A stretch of 64,000 nt of DNA. It comes from Alitta virens (lineage: Eukaryota > Annelida > Polychaeta > Phyllodocida > Nereididae). Of this stretch, positions 42,261 through 57,000 are shown one piece after another. The notes under the pieces are model-generated. The model searched no databases and had not been told where the DNA came from. It saw only the letters and a list, made by a program, of their open reading frames with translations. Both the position numbers and the translations under genes were made by a program. The stretch covers positions 44,674,753 to 44,738,752 of the forward strand of contig OW028575.1 of NCBI GenBank assembly GCA_932294295.1, given 5' to 3'. Within the stretch, counting starts at the first letter, position 1; the number at the start of each line of letters is the position of its first letter.

Positions 42261-43970
42261 ATATATATCAAATTGATTTGTCTTATTTGCCAAATTTAGA
42301 CAAATCAAACAGTGTAGCATCACTATAGCTATCGTCAGAGTGACATGTTTTGAGAAAGAAATTGGTCAATATGACTTATGACACAGAGGGCATTCACTAG
42401 GCCTGACAAACTTGTTTTTTAAACTCTTTTGTTTCCCTTCTTGACACTGAATGTATTAAAATTATTATGTATATGCATAACTGTATTGAATGTATCAGTG
42501 TAAAATTGTATGAATCATGTGTCAAGAAAAAAACAAAAACTTAAACTTAGACATGGTAGCCTAATATGTTACTCAGAATGACTATGAAGGTCAGTCAAAA
42601 AATGCCAGAATATGAAAGTACTTCACTACATTAGTTGTGCAAGAGAGGAGTTCACTAATATATGTGATACACCAGGATGTTGCTTAGGTTTTTTTTATAT
42701 CTATATATATAATCATGCTCTGTTACAGGCATTGTTCGCATTAGTTTATTGAACACGATATCCTTCAGTGCAAATTGATTAATTTCGTACATACCAAGAG
42801 TGAAAGAAAATTGTTCATGTCCATAAAAATCATTTCTCTCCCATCACTTCATTGTAGATTGACAGTTTTTCACTTTGGCTATTTTAATGATCACTCATGT
42901 TTGCAGCAATAAAAATGTTCATTCAATTTTAGTAGCAGAAAACTTTTGTGCAGTGACAGTATGTTTCACTACTATTTTGTAAAACTAATTTTCTTGGACT
43001 TATGAAGTGACACTTACGTCTACAGAGCAGAACTCTAACACTGATGTGCACCTACCCTAACGAAATTTCGTACAGTAATACTCTATATGGCCTAGTGGTG
43101 CCTTTGATAATACCATTGACATATCTCTGCTGTGTTTTACAAAGTTGGAAAACAATTATTTACTGAGTGTTTATATAGTGTGTGCGATGAACCAAAACGA
43201 TTGCAACTTGGCTTACATAGCCTGTTCTGCAATGCTAATTAGAGTCCAAGATGTCCTATTTTTTTAACTATTGATTTTCTCCATTTGTTCATTCTATTCT
43301 GCCAAGTGTGAAAATATTAATGGCAATCCATTCTGTTCAGATTGAGTTCTGCTCTAAAAACGAAAGTGTAATGCCTGCTCTTCTGCCTTTCGTATGGACA
43401 CTAATGATGCCTGTGTGTTATGTGGGAATCGCAGCGCAGCCTATGTTTTTTTTTTATATAAACAATAAATTCAATATATTTTTCTTTTTATCTTTCCTTG
43501 TTCAGCATTTGATGCACTTCCCGATGTTTAGGTCATTAACTTTTTCATAAGTTTGTTTTCCTTGAGTTTAATGGACTAATTATAGCTATAAGGTTTGCCC
43601 CTCCCCCCCCCCCCATAATAGGTAACTTGGCACCACGACATGTTGTACCATGAAAGTAGCTCTTTTAAAGTGTTGACCCCAGACAGTGTAGGTTTCGCAC
43701 CACGAAAGTGAAGGCTAATTTAATTAACTGCAGGTACGCAGATTTGTAAGAGTAACTGCTGCTGCTCCTCCTCCTCCTCCTCCTCCTCATCCTCATCCTC
43801 CTTCTCCTCCCATACACCAAAGCAATATTTGTCACATTTATAAGAAAACTTTCACGTGTGCATTATGTAGTACAATGTATACCTTATATGGCTGGTATCC
43901 AATAATTAAACCAGTGACTAATGGAAGCCTATGTTACTGCGACCATATCTATAGATCTATTTTATCTAGA
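42261..43970. other. Non-coding stretch
   Basis: No gene seen. A poly-C run (near 43602) and a (CTC)n tract (near 43763-43810) are the only clear structures. Confidence 0.4.
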
Positions 43971-43972
43971 AT

Positions 43973-44245
43973 ACTGGGTAATACCTTATTAGAAGGTGAT
44001 GTCTTGGGTGATGTCTTGCTCCCTTAATTATGATAATATCATATTTCTAGTCTTTAATTTGGGTAAAATCTTGAGTTGAAAACGATGCAAAACCCGATTT
44101 TTATAACTCACAAGATTAGTTGCATTTTGCGTCATTTTCAACTCAAGACTGTTCCCAAACTAAAGGCTATAGAAATGTGATATTACCACAACTAATATGA
44201 AAAAGATAGCACCTGTCTAATAATGTATTAACCAGTATTCTAGGT
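43973..44245. repeat. Fold-back element (~270 bp)
   Basis: The ends CTAGAATACTGGGTAATACC (left) and GGTTAATAC...CAGTATTCTAG-type sequence (right) are inverted. Inside, TCTTGAGTTGAAAACGATGC pairs with GCGTCATTTTCAACTCAAGA. The whole element folds back on itself and has no ORF. Confidence 0.65.
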
Positions 44246-44823
44246 AAACAAAATTCATTGATAAGTGCGCCTAAACATAGGCTCCCAGAGAGGGGATTTG
44301 AGGATTTGGGCTCCTGGTCAGTGTATACAAATACTCATGAAACATGAGTCATGCATAGTTTAAGGAAGCGCCTTCTTTTAACATATAATGTGAGTGCTAT
44401 TGACGTCACATTTACACACTGATTTTCTGAAATGTTGCACATTGACCTCCCAAACCATAAAATATGATGTCAGAAATCTTAAATTGTATTTAGTTTTTCT
44501 ACAAGAGCATCTCGAAGTTACCTTTGAGGCTTCATTAAAGGTGCACTGTCTTGTCAAAATGACAGTGGCCAAAATCTATTCATTTTCTTCTTAATACTGA
44601 TTACCTACCATCTGAGTTTTGCCGTCAAAAATTGAAAATTGAAAAGATACGTATGTCACATATCTACTCACTACGTCTATCTAAAACTACATCTACAAAA
44701 ATCTGATATACAAGTTCTCTTTATTTCATACATAATATACAGCTTAACATTTAAGGTCCCAGTTGCCACAATTTGATGTTTTCTGGACAGAGTCCTGCTC
44801 TTAAACATTCAGTATTAAGGCGA

Positions 44824-44826
<3 letters not shown>

Positions 44827-44900
<74 letters not shown>
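44827..44900. repeat. (TA)n microsatellite
   Basis: About 37 uninterrupted TA units. Confidence 0.95.
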
Positions 44901-44902
<2 letters not shown>

Positions 44903-45139
44903 TACATAAAAGATAGCAAATAAAATCACAGATCAAATCACAAATACTGATTACAATATCAATATTAGATTTAAATTTTACAAAAATATACACAAATACT
45001 GATCATAATATCACAATAAGATTCAAATTAACACAAAAAGATAAGAATGTTCACATGTATAAAAATAAAAAAGTACCAGGCAACATTGCGCTGACCCTGG
45101 CATTTGACTCTTCTAATTTGTGTTGACAGTCATGTCAGG

Positions 45140-45917
45140 GAGTGTCATATCGGAGGAGCCCAGTTGTAATTAAAGTCTACATTACTTTATTTAGGAAATT
45201 ACCAAGAGCATATATCATTTCAGGTTCTTTATTTGACATTAGTGCTTTAAATTGATGTATTTTATCTAAGTTATGGAAATTTGGAATCAGTTTATTTGCT
45301 TTTAGGATTAATTGATTTCTGGGTTCTGCATAATTGTTACAAATTAAGAGACAATGTCGTTCATCTTCTACTTCATTACTATCACATTTATTACATTTTC
45401 TTTCTTCTAATGGTATTTTAGGGGTCTCATGTCTTCCGGTTTCAATTTTGAGGTTATGTCAGCTAAGTCTAAATCTTGCTATGTTATTATAGGTATTCTT
45501 GGGGAGGTTGAGATTTAGATAAGGTTCAAAGCAATACGTAGTTTTAAATAATTTGTATGTTCTTAGTTTTGGGTGCTTCTCAGAGTCATTTATCTCGCTA
45601 AGGATCCTTGATTGTTCACTTTCATACAGTTTAAGTTTGATTTCAGAGACCAGAGTCCCTGGCTCCTTTGTTTCCCAACTATTTATATTAAATTCATTAA
45701 TGATGTGTATTGTTTTATTGTACCAGTTGGTCTAACCCTTAATGTAGAGAGATTCTTGAATTTTGAGGCATTTATATAGTATGTCATAGGATGGCAGTGA
45801 CATTAATCTTCCCCAGTACTTTATCATATTTATCTTCTGTCTAACCATAAGAGGAAACCTGCCTGTCTCAGCATACACAGCTAAGGTTGGGGTTTGTTTT
45901 CTAACACCTAATAAACT
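45140..45917 (-). pseudogene. Truncated LINE ORF2, same family as the intact LINE at 56-60 kb
   Basis: On the minus strand, frames contain LGVRKQTPTLAVYAETGRFP and, after frame breaks, LKIETGRHETPKIP and CNKCDSN with a following H-C-L-L-I-C; the intact ORF2 at 56371-60168 has LGVRKQTPSLAVYGETGRFP, LKIETGRHHKPIIP and CEKCTLN in the same order. Only the region after the RT domain remains, with stop codons, so this is a dead 5'-truncated relative. Confidence 0.75.
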
Positions 45918-46719
45918 TGTTTATTAAACAGCTCCTTCAATTTTCGTCCGATTTTCAATGGTGTGAATTGAAACAACTCCAATCTCAGTTTTTTATAAAA
46001 TGACTCTGAAGTCACGAATCGGCGACGCTCTGCTGTACGTTCTTATGCATAAATAGCTAAAATGTAAACAAAGCCGATCGAGTAGATTCCTGTGATATTT
46101 CATAATTTAGTTCAATCTAGACAATTTTAGTTGTTTAATTCATCAATTAGAAGCATTTTATTTTATTTGGTAGCTTTTTAGGTGGTACAAAAACCGACTG
46201 ACAATGCAGCTTTAAATATGGATAAACTCTCAGAAGTTTACCAAAAATTTGTTTTAAATGATGCCTTATTTTGATTTGCACAAGAAAATACCCTTATTTC
46301 ATTTTTTATAAATTTGCTTTTATTTAGTGTTCTCTTGTAATTTCACCATGCAATTTGGGCCAACCTTTCCTCACAAAAATACTGCCCTGTTCCATAAAAG
46401 ATATTGTTAAGACAAGCTACACGCAGATAGTAAAGATTTTTTTTACTTTTTGATGCCAAATTGTGTTTAGTCTGTTGCACATAAATTACGACGTTTGGTC
46501 CGAGCTTTGATAAAGTTATGACAAAAATAATTCCAGTTTATGGTAATTGTAGGTAAATAAATGGAACAACCAAAAAACAAAAAAATAGGAGGTTATTTTT
46601 ACATCTGAAACCAGCATTTACCACGCCGAATTTAATGTTGAGACTTGAAACGCAACTTATAATAGAGAAGCGTGTTCACTCCGAAGTTTTGTTTTTTATT
46701 CCCAGGTATTTGACTTAAT

Positions 46720-47060
46720 GTGGCGTTCCCCAGGGGTCTACTTTGAAACCCATCTTATCCAACACCTATTTCTTTTTTCCATGCTTTATGCAGATGACAT
46801 GCAACTTTATGTCTCCTTCTGATCCAAAGATACATGTACAAGAACCAGGACTTTAGTTGCACTGTAACCATATATATTAGACATTTAAGTTAAATGTCTA
46901 TAATTAAATGTTACAGTTAAACCCTGGATGTTCAACCACTTCCTCAAACTAAATGAGGATAAAACAGAAGTCCTTGTGATTGCTACTCCAACATTAAGTC
47001 AGTCAGCAATGATTTGATACTGTTGAGACAGTTTGGAAGTTGTGAATAGACTCTTTTCAC
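46720..47060 (+). pseudogene. Degraded reverse transcriptase fragment
   Basis: Broken frames hold CGVPQGSTLKPIL (RT motif B, G-V-P-Q-G-S-x-L-x-P-I-L), then, after a shift, ADDMQLYVS (motif C region), then FLKLNEDKTEVLVIA (motif D region). Several frameshifts make it non-functional. Confidence 0.7.
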
Positions 47061-48044
47061 TGAACAGCCCTGAATTCGGCAGGACATAAGTCTTTCCACT
47101 CCTCTTCTTACTCATTTTGCTTTTTCCGACACAGTAGGTAATAACTAACTGATTTCATAAATATAACTTTCTCAGAAAAATAACAAACATCAACTAAATG
47201 ATAAAGTGTCAAATATACATTAAAATGCATAAAAAATACTGCTGCTAGGATGCACTTTGCTTCAGCCAATCGCAGCCAAGGGCAGGAACTTTTTCAGCCA
47301 ATAGAATTGCAGTATTCTGTTTTAGCCACCTGGTGGAAATACAGAGAGCCTTGGGTGGGCATGATCACCTGAAGTGCAACCAAATTAAAAACAATGCAAA
47401 TAAATTAAGGTCACTGTTTTAAAAATTGCACCATCAAATCAAGCATCTGGTAATCATAGATAGATAGTTAGATGGACAGAAAGAAAGATAGGTAGATAGT
47501 TAGGCCTTGTGGATCAATGAAAATAGGCCTCGTTATATAAAATAAAAGACTGTCTTAAATATTACAGGTGATGGATATGCCCTCCCGCCCCTAACCCCCC
47601 CCCCCCCTCACCATTCAGAATCCTGGATCCACCACAACATAATAAAACAAGCAGATTAATAAGATAGCTTAACAAGGTACAATTTATAGGCACTCCTGCT
47701 GCAAAACTGTGACATGCTAGCACACTGGCAATTGGGACTGATGGCCTGTTGACTACACTTCAATGCAATCAGCTGTAAACAAGGAGAAAAAAAACGCCGA
47801 GAAACTGGCACTAAGCCCTTGATAAAAAAAAACGACCGTTCGGATTCGGAGACTGTGGGATTAGCATTGAATAGATCCATTCCCAAGCAAAATCGTTAGG
47901 ATGGCGCGGGATTCGATTTAACGAATTTCAGATTAACGAGGGTCGACTTTATTCTTTATATATACTTTACTATATATATGCCACTGTCCTGTATATGTAA
48001 TGAAAATAAGTAGAAAAATTGAAGTTATTTCTTTTTCGTTGCAG
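47061..48044. other. Non-coding, probably intron of the PH-PTB-death gene
   Basis: No coding exon identified. It ends in a pyrimidine-rich tract and GCAG acceptor before 48045. Confidence 0.4.
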
Positions 48045-51000
48045 AGAAAGGTGACATTTGGATCCATGAAATCAGAAGGTATTTATTTCCATTTCCTTTT
48101 AGAAATGGGGCAATTTTTAACACAATTTTTGGAAATTTCTTTGAACCAACCTTCTCTTATATTGCAAGCATATCTCCCAATTGTAAACATATCTCCAGTT
48201 GTTCCAATCCCACAAATTCAACATTTTGAACTTTTTTTTCTCCAAAACAGGTGTGCACTACATAGACATCTACCATGAGAGCAACCAAAAACTGAAGTAC
48301 AAAATCAGGATTGACAAAGAAAACTTCGCTGGCATTGAAATGGGTGACACCTTATTAGAGAGTGGAATGTTCAGGAAGAAACTGAAAAAAACAAATTATT
48401 TCGCAATCATTTTGAAAACCACTACAGTTTTATTTCATATAGACGACAATCATCTGGATCGTTGGCAACAAACCATTCGCAAGGAGCTAAAGCACAGTGA
48501 GTTTTTATTTTACAAAACAATAAAAAAAGAAATAGATAGTATGTGCAGATACAGAACACCTCGGTTCACTGATCTTAATAATAAAAGTACATATCATTTT
48601 TATTTCAGTATAATGAGTTTTTTCTTTCAATAGTGCATGGATGGAAAAATATCACCCCTGTACTGAAACAAACTTTGAATATTGGGCATTATATGATTAT
48701 AGATTATATTCCAATACTTCGAGTGTCAGTTTGTGGTGGTTTTCATAGCTAATATTGTAGTGGTTCTGGCTCTGCTATAGGCCTGGTGACCACAGTAAGT
48801 AGTTCTTAGACTCTAGCTCTGATATGATAGAGAAGCAACTCAGTCATTGAGTTTATACATTTATTAACATACATCAAATATAACAGTACAGTGGTGCCCA
48901 CTACAGCATGACCTATGCTTGGGCAGTCAGGTGTCTGACTTCAACAGTGCTTAGTTCTACTACAGCATGTCATATGCTGGACAGTCAGGTGGCTGACTAT
49001 AAGTTCTAGTGAATACTAGATGGATCTGCTCAGACAGAGTATTATACAGGAATCTGTATGACTCAAGTAAGTCTGGGGCCAAACAGAGAATCTTACACAG
49101 GTTGCTGTGTCACTCTAGTCAGGTCTGGCCCAGAACCCCAGTGGGCTGGGGTATTTATGCCCCCTGGTCACATGACCACTGGTCATCTGACCAGGCTGAC
49201 CAATGAGAAGCCAGCAGGTGCTGCCCCTGGTGGCAGGGAGCTCATTTGGCTGGAGGCACTCTCTGAGGCAAGATCTCTACAATATATCATTGGTGATCAG
49301 AGTCCCATACCGCGAGTGTCAGTTTGGGTCTGTTTTCATTGTTAATGCATGTTTGTTGATTATAGTCCCATACTGCATGTTTCCGATTGGGGCAGGTTCA
49401 TTGTTAATACATGTTTGTTGATTATAGTCCCATACCACGAGTGTCAGTTTGTTACAAGATTTGGTAAATGCTTACATTGCAAATCCAAAGTCACGTGCAC
49501 AAAATTTCTTCCACGTGCAAATAAATTCTTCCAGGAACTGTAACTTATCATCCACTTTTCAACAAGAAAAGTTTCTATATGTAAATACCCAATGAACCAT
49601 ATGTTTGCAATGTCACTTCGAAAGGTCCAATGCACGTTTGTATATAGGGTGTGGGACTTTGGTTGCTATCTACCATATGCCAAAACTTAGAGGAATATAA
49701 ATATTTCTAATATTTTTGATTTCTTCAGCTGACAAAAGTTGTATTTTCAACAAAGTTTTCACTGCCTTTTCAGAAAGTAAATGGGATGGCAAACTAGTGC
49801 AACCACAAGAACGGTCTAATATATCCCTTCAGCTGATGAGTTCTGTCATCTCATTCATTGACAAGACCTACGAGCCTCACTGCTTAATATGGTGGAAAGT
49901 CAATGACATTGAGCAGATCAGCATCGTAAACAATATTGGAATAAAGCTGGAGCACAAGCTCGATGGCGTTGTGATCTTCCAGCCGAGCCATGGTCTTCGT
50001 GTCATATTCGAAGATCTTAAAGACCTTGCACAGATTAACAATATCGATGTCATCATACTAGACCATCAACCTATGATCTCACCACACTTTATTAACTCGC
50101 CACCTTCCCCGGACCCACATGATCGTCCCACAAAATCCCTTCGACGGTCATCATCTGTACTGCCCCCTGAGGATTTAGAGGTTAATCCTCAATACCACTA
50201 CAAAAAGAAGAAGTCAATCAAAGGCACACCCTTGAACAACTTCTCTCTTCAAGTACCCCCATCGGAAGAACACTATGGGAACATCTCCAGAACCATGTCT
50301 GATCCAAATCTGTATTACAACCAATTCTCAGTTGATGCTTACAAACGCCAGGTCTCTGATAATCCTGTGGGAAGCAGTTCTGACAGTATTTCAAAATTGT
50401 ACGTATAATTCTATCGCAATTAGCTTCTGATTTTTACTAATCATTCATTTCCTACAACAATAGAGGAACTGATAGTGTCATTTTTGGTTTTCAGCTATGA
50501 AGAGGAGTACGACTACTCATCTCCTGTAAGTCTTACCATTTTCTTCTGTGTACTATAGTAACTTCAGTAAGCTTATAAGTGCATGGTGGAATAAAGAATT
50601 GTTTGTCACCTGTACTTGGGTACATTTTTAAAATCAAGTTCTTGTTTATTCATTGTTTGTTTGACCTTGGATGATCATCCAAGGTTTGACACATGAGAAA
50701 ATTGGACTTTTCGTTTGGTAATTTGTGATTGTCTTGTACCACTGGTGATATGTGTTAATTCCCTTCCATATTTTGCCATACCTTGCGCATCCAAAGTGTG
50801 TGAACAATATTTGGCCCACTGTAATAGATGTATTTAACTTCCCGAATTCAATTATAAAATGGCCATTCTTTCTTCTTCAGGTAATGAACTTTGTGTACCA
50901 TTATCTGTGCAAGAGACAAGAAGATGCAGTCCCCAACGTCCTTCAGATTGGGGGGATCACAAGAAGAAAACTTGGTTTGAAGCTGTTCAACATTTCTACA

Positions 51001-54000
51001 CCAGAAACGGGCAGTTGGAAGGATTTGTCATCTGAACTTTGTGGTAAGTTGAGACATTAACAAATTTGTCATAAGGAAGTGGCCGAAACCCATCACTTTC
51101 AGGATGTGGGTGTGTGATGGTTAAAGGGAATCTTCCAGCTGAGTTTGGGGGGCCAGCACTGAATTATGTAAAAACACTCCCATCCCATCTTTACCATTCA
51201 TAGACAAGTTGTGTGGAATTTCACCGAGCTGCACGGACTTGTTAATTAGTTATTTAATTAAAAATGTAGAAATAGATGAATGGCTCGAATTTTAAGCTGA
51301 AATTTCTTTGCATTGTAGTCATAAAGTGGTTACAGTAATGGGCAATTGAGCGAAATGTCCCTCCCTCAGCACACTTTCCCGTATATGTATTCTGCCTCTA
51401 ATGGCCTCAATAGAGGGGTTTTTATGACAATTGAGCGAAATGTCCCTCCCTCAGCACACTTTCCCGTATATGTATTCTGCCTCTAATGGCCTCAATAGAG
51501 GGGTTTTTATGACTTAAGCTTGGGTGTTTCAGCCATTGAATTCTGATAACATCCGAAAACAAACATGTAAATAAATAGTTGGCCATTATGACCTTGAAAA
51601 ATGAAAATGGAATCTCCTAATTTCTCAGAAACTATTTAGGACAGTTTAAAGGAAGATTCTCTTCAACCGTAAAGGTCATTTATCTGCATTAGGCAGGGAG
51701 TGCTAGGTAGGGAGACCTAGACCTAGAAAGGCACATATGGAACACTAAGTATAGGGTGAGCGCTGACAGGCATAACTGGACATATCTGGAGTTCTAAGTA
51801 TACAGTTGGGGTATGTTTATATGCAGCTGAGTATTATGCAATCATTTTATTGAGACAAAAATTCTGTGGTTAATTTCCAATCAACAGCAGTTTAAATATG
51901 AAAAACATCATTGGAATTAACCGAATAAAATACAAATTTGAACCATAACCAATTACACAAGGTATTATGTAACATTTTCCTTCCCAAAGTCTAAAACTAA
52001 AGTGAGTCATAAAATGGTTTGTCCAATAGAATGTTTTTACTGTAATGAAAGAGCTTTGGTATTTGTCCAACAAGTATTGGGCTAAATTCTGGTGAATTGT
52101 TTCTCAATTTTTCTCTGATCTAATTGGTGTCACAGCTACTAGATTGACGATGACAGTGATGGTCACTAATTTTCCATTGAATATTAAGTTTGACTTTTTA
52201 AGCCATTTTAGGACATCTACCATAATTATATTTAAGTATACTGATGCCAAGTATGACATATATTAGTATACCGATGCCAAGTATGACATATATTTCATGT
52301 TATTTTCATTTTTCAAGAGCCAGTTGATCCCAGGTTTTAAGTTATTTTGCTGATTTCCAAGTACTCATTGAATTTTCATGGCTCCATCACTTTTTATAAG
52401 GTTTCCAGGACCGCTTGCTGCACACCGGCCCGACTACTCAAGCCTCCCACCACCATGTGCCTGTAAACTCAATGACAAACAGTAATGAAGCTTTGTAGGA
52501 TCTTTTGTCATGCAGTGGCACTTGTGTTCCTAATTTGCCTCTCAGCCTTATTACAAAAGTTTACACTATTCCAAGTTAATGACCAGTCACAAAATATTAA
52601 AAATGATCAGCTTGGCCTTTTACAGTTAGTTTCATAATATACGGTCGACTCTAGCTGTCTGTAGCGACCTTTACCTGGCTGTGGTTTAAACATTCCAAAG
52701 CCAGCTGCTTCTGTCCACTTCTATAGCTAATAATCGGCTTACATCTATCACCAAATAAGTATAAACCTTGGTAAATGTAAGAAATTAATCTGATATATCA
52801 TAAATATGTACTTTTAGATCCGGTTGTGAGTAGCCATCTATGACAACTTTGTCTAGTTTCAATTTGACGGGCCGTTTTTAATGAAATTAACTGCATGACA
52901 CACTTTGATACTCGTCTGAGTTCCCAAGCAGCTTTTCTACATAGAAGTCTGATATGTTCTTTGAAATTTAAACTTTGGTCTAAGGCGACACTTAAGAGTA
53001 TTATTACCTTCTGGCTGAGACGAATACACCTTTCTTCTACCAAATACATAATTTGATACAAACTTTCTGTGAACAATGTAAAATCGGCCATGGAGAGGTG
53101 GGGGACAGGGTCAGGCGCTGTAAACACTAACCTTTTTAGTCAAATATTAAAATTACCCTCGATTCAACAGAAACTTGGAAAAGGATTATTACCCTCTTTA
53201 AAAGTTTGGACTACCCTCGAAATTATCGTAGCAATTTTTGTCATAGTTCTTGCAAATCAGACCATTCTATTCCATGCGACAATAATACTTGTAATATTTG
53301 CCTTACTGTTTTATCACTTGTGTTGCCATTGCACATGCATCAATTCGTAGAAATGGGTTAAATAGCTTAAAAATGACATGTTACCTGTAAATCGAGACAC
53401 AAGATGGATGCCTCTGGACTGTGGGTGATCCAGATTACCCTCGTTCAGTCGCCACCTGTGAAGTACAATAAATGAATTTTTTCGAGGATTAGCTTGCAAG
53501 CTATTTGATTTGAACCATTCTAGAGCAATACATTGGTTAAAAACTGCAAGAACGAAGGCTACGAATTTTACATGAAGACAATGAGTCAAATTATAAAACA
53601 CTTGCTAAAGCTAACATGAAAACTCAAGAAAAAGATAGGCTGCGTTCTATGCTAATTGAAGTGTATATAAGGCTAATCACGTTTCGTCACCCTTCTAAGT
53701 GGCGTCTCATCGTGATATACAGTGTCTCTCATTGCCTTCTCCAAACTAGGAATTTAATATCATCAAGAATTTATCTAAAATGCTGAAATCTGTTTGGTAG
53801 GGTCTGCAGGGATCAGGATGAAAAATATTTTGGTGGCACCCTAGTAAAGATTATAAACTATCTCAGGGGTGTCTCTACCTGTATATACTGTTTCTTTGGA
53901 CATGTATACAGGAAATAAGACTTGTCTGAGTTAGCCTAGACTTGAGCCCCCAAAAATACTCCAATTACAACTTGTTAATCGTGTTAACTAAGGCATATGA

Positions 54001-57000
54001 TCCCTGTGGAACAAACTACCAAATGTAATAAACAATCCAGGATATGGGAAACTGTATAAATGAACTTTTTAAGACTGATTAAATGAGGTTATAACCTCTC
54101 CATTTTATTTATACGCCATGTTAAGTTTTGTTTTAATCTTTTTTAGTTAACCTTCATGTTTGGTGACACAAGCCCTAGGCTAACGTGATAGTTTTTGCCA
54201 AAACTAAATCAAAATAAATCTAGTCTTAAATCTTGTTTTGTACTATGTCAAGCCAATGTGATATGTCCATGGAACTGTATTTGCTGACACGGGCATTTTC
54301 TTGATTTTAAATTCCTAGCATATTCCATTACTAATCAACCCGAAATTTGATTTGACCTTCCCAAAGTTGAAGGAATCTTGAAATTTTAAAGAATTCCAGG
54401 AAATCATGTGTTATTCAAACAAATTGCGATATTATTATTTTTTATTATTATAAACTTTATTCCAGACACAAAAGTGGACCATATACAATACAATCATCAT
54501 TATATTCTATGGGCTAGCACCAACATATAACAGTTCAATCCAGTGATTTCTAATCCTGGATGTAAAAGCAAGACTAGTCAGAGCAATATTTTTGATAATG
54601 TCATTTGGTGATGTGGCAAGTCTACACATGAATTTATAGACATAATTTCTAATGGCTGCAGAGCAGCTTCTAGTTTGAAATACTGTACAGAGTAAACTGT
54701 TACTATCATATTTGGAAAAACCTAGCAGAATCTTGAACACGGTATGATAAGCAATCTGCAGCTTCCTAATACTGACTTTGCTATAACTCCACCATAGGTG
54801 CGCAGTATACATTGATGAGCAGTAGCTCTGAAATAGAAATAGTTTGACTTCAACAGAACACATATGAAACTTCCTTATGAGGGAATTTCCCTGAGCATAT
54901 AACTGTCTACATTGTCGCTTAATGTCAAGATCATCTGATAAATCGTTGGCAAGATAATGGCCCAAATATTTTGTACTTGACACAACTTTTATACATTCAT
55001 TATTCAGGTAAACATACAAGTAAGAAGTTTCACCTTTTGGACGGAATATCATAGAAACACTCTTATGAGAATTGAAAATAACATCATGAGTCTCAGCAAA
55101 GTTTTCACACATATTAACTAGAGTCTGCAATCCACGAATAGAGGGGGCAAAAACCACCAGATCATCGGCATACATCATATGATTTACAATAGTATTATTA
55201 AAAGCACATCCACAATAAATCTTATTTAATGCCTCACTCAGGTCATCAAAGTAAACATTGAACAAATACGGCGATAAAATACCACCTTGTCGAACGCCAT
55301 TTGTAACAGAAAACAACTCTGAATAGGTACTCCCCCATCTAAAACAAAATCTCTGACTTCTATACCAGTAAATGAGTAATCTGGTAACATACATTGGTAC
55401 ACCTCTTTTCCTTAGTTTATCAAAAAGTTTATCATGGTTAATTCTGTTGAAAGTCTTGCTAGCATTCAGATAGGATACAAACACAGTTCCATTCAGATTT
55501 CTGTAATAATCAATAATTTCCTTAAGGACATAAATGCACTGATCTGTGCCATGTTTAGATTTATAAGCAAATTGGTTTGGATGAGTATCAAGGAGATCCT
55601 CTATCCTATTGAGAATGATTTTCTCTATGATCTACTGGTAATGCTAGCAAGGGCAATCGGTCTATAATTGTTCTTACAACTTATCCCACCAGCCTTGTCT
55701 TTAATAACTGGGACAAGCACAACTGTCATCACTGTGTCAGGCAAAAAGCCATGAATTAAAAAACTAGAAACACATTGACTAAGCAAATTCAGTATTATCT
55801 TCGAGGAGTAATGTATATGCTCAGCATAAAGACCATCCAGTCCACAACTTTTCCTACTCGGCAAAGAGTTCACAGCATGTTCTATATCAATAGGACTTAC
55901 AAAAACATCATTGACAGATTCACCAATACAGTCATAATTTGAGAGATAAGTACTTTCCGATCTGATACAATTGAATATTTCATGGAAGTGAGACTTCCAC
56001 ATGTCAGGTGGAACCATCTCCCATGTCACGTCCCGTCTCCGACATGTGAGGTCCCCTACAGACTACCTCCTTCTCATGGCTGGGGATATTGAAGCTTCGG
56101 ACGGCCTTCCCGCGGAATCAATCTGCGCTCGCTATGAGCATATGCTCAAGGAAGCTCGTCAACTCTTTCCTTGGACTCGAGTCATGCTCTCCGGCCTCCC
56201 ACAGACTGGTAGCAACCACCGTCAAGACACCACACGGAAAGTGAACAGTTACCTTGAGGCAGTTGCTCGTGACGAAAGGCTGGTAGAGTATTCTCCAACG
56301 CTCGAGCAAAGCTACGGGATCACATCCACCTCAGTCGCACAGCCAGAGAGAGACTCTGCTTTAATGTGTCTTGTGCTGTCAAGAAGGTTTTTACGTAAAT
56401 AGGTTCCAGCTGCAATTGCCTCCTGTAAATATGACTATTTCAAACTCAATGGCAATGTATGACTGTAATATTTTTATGCCATCTGATTTTAGTAATGTTG
56501 AACCTGTGATAGATCTTTTCGTTGATGACTGTGTGGATGTGGGGGATGGTTCTGACATTAATACTAAGATTGTTGTAGATACAATTACACACTCAGACAT
56601 AAACTTAATTCATGATATGACTCAAATGTTCAATGAAAAATCTAGATTTTGGAACAATAACACAAGTAAAAACAAAGGCTCAAATGATAATTTTCTCAAA
56701 ATAATTTCATGGAACATTCAGGGCATTGGTCAAAAATTAGAGTTAGAGGAGATTAGAAATATGTTTACCTGTTATGATGTCATCTTCCTGTATGAAACCA
56801 TGAAATCAGATACCTTTGACCCACAAATGGAAGGGTACCACTACTTCCATTATGAAAGAAAGTACAGACACCCTAGAGCTAGGAGGCCATCTGGCGGCAT
56901 AGCCGTATTGATTAAGTCAGATATTTTTGAGTCAAAAGCTGTAGCTATCGAAAAAGCAAGTGAACATGCTATATGGCTGAAAATTAGGGGATCAACTCAT

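Noticed and set aside
44751..44993. Ile-Tyr repeat ORF
   Set aside because: Translation of the (TA)n microsatellite.
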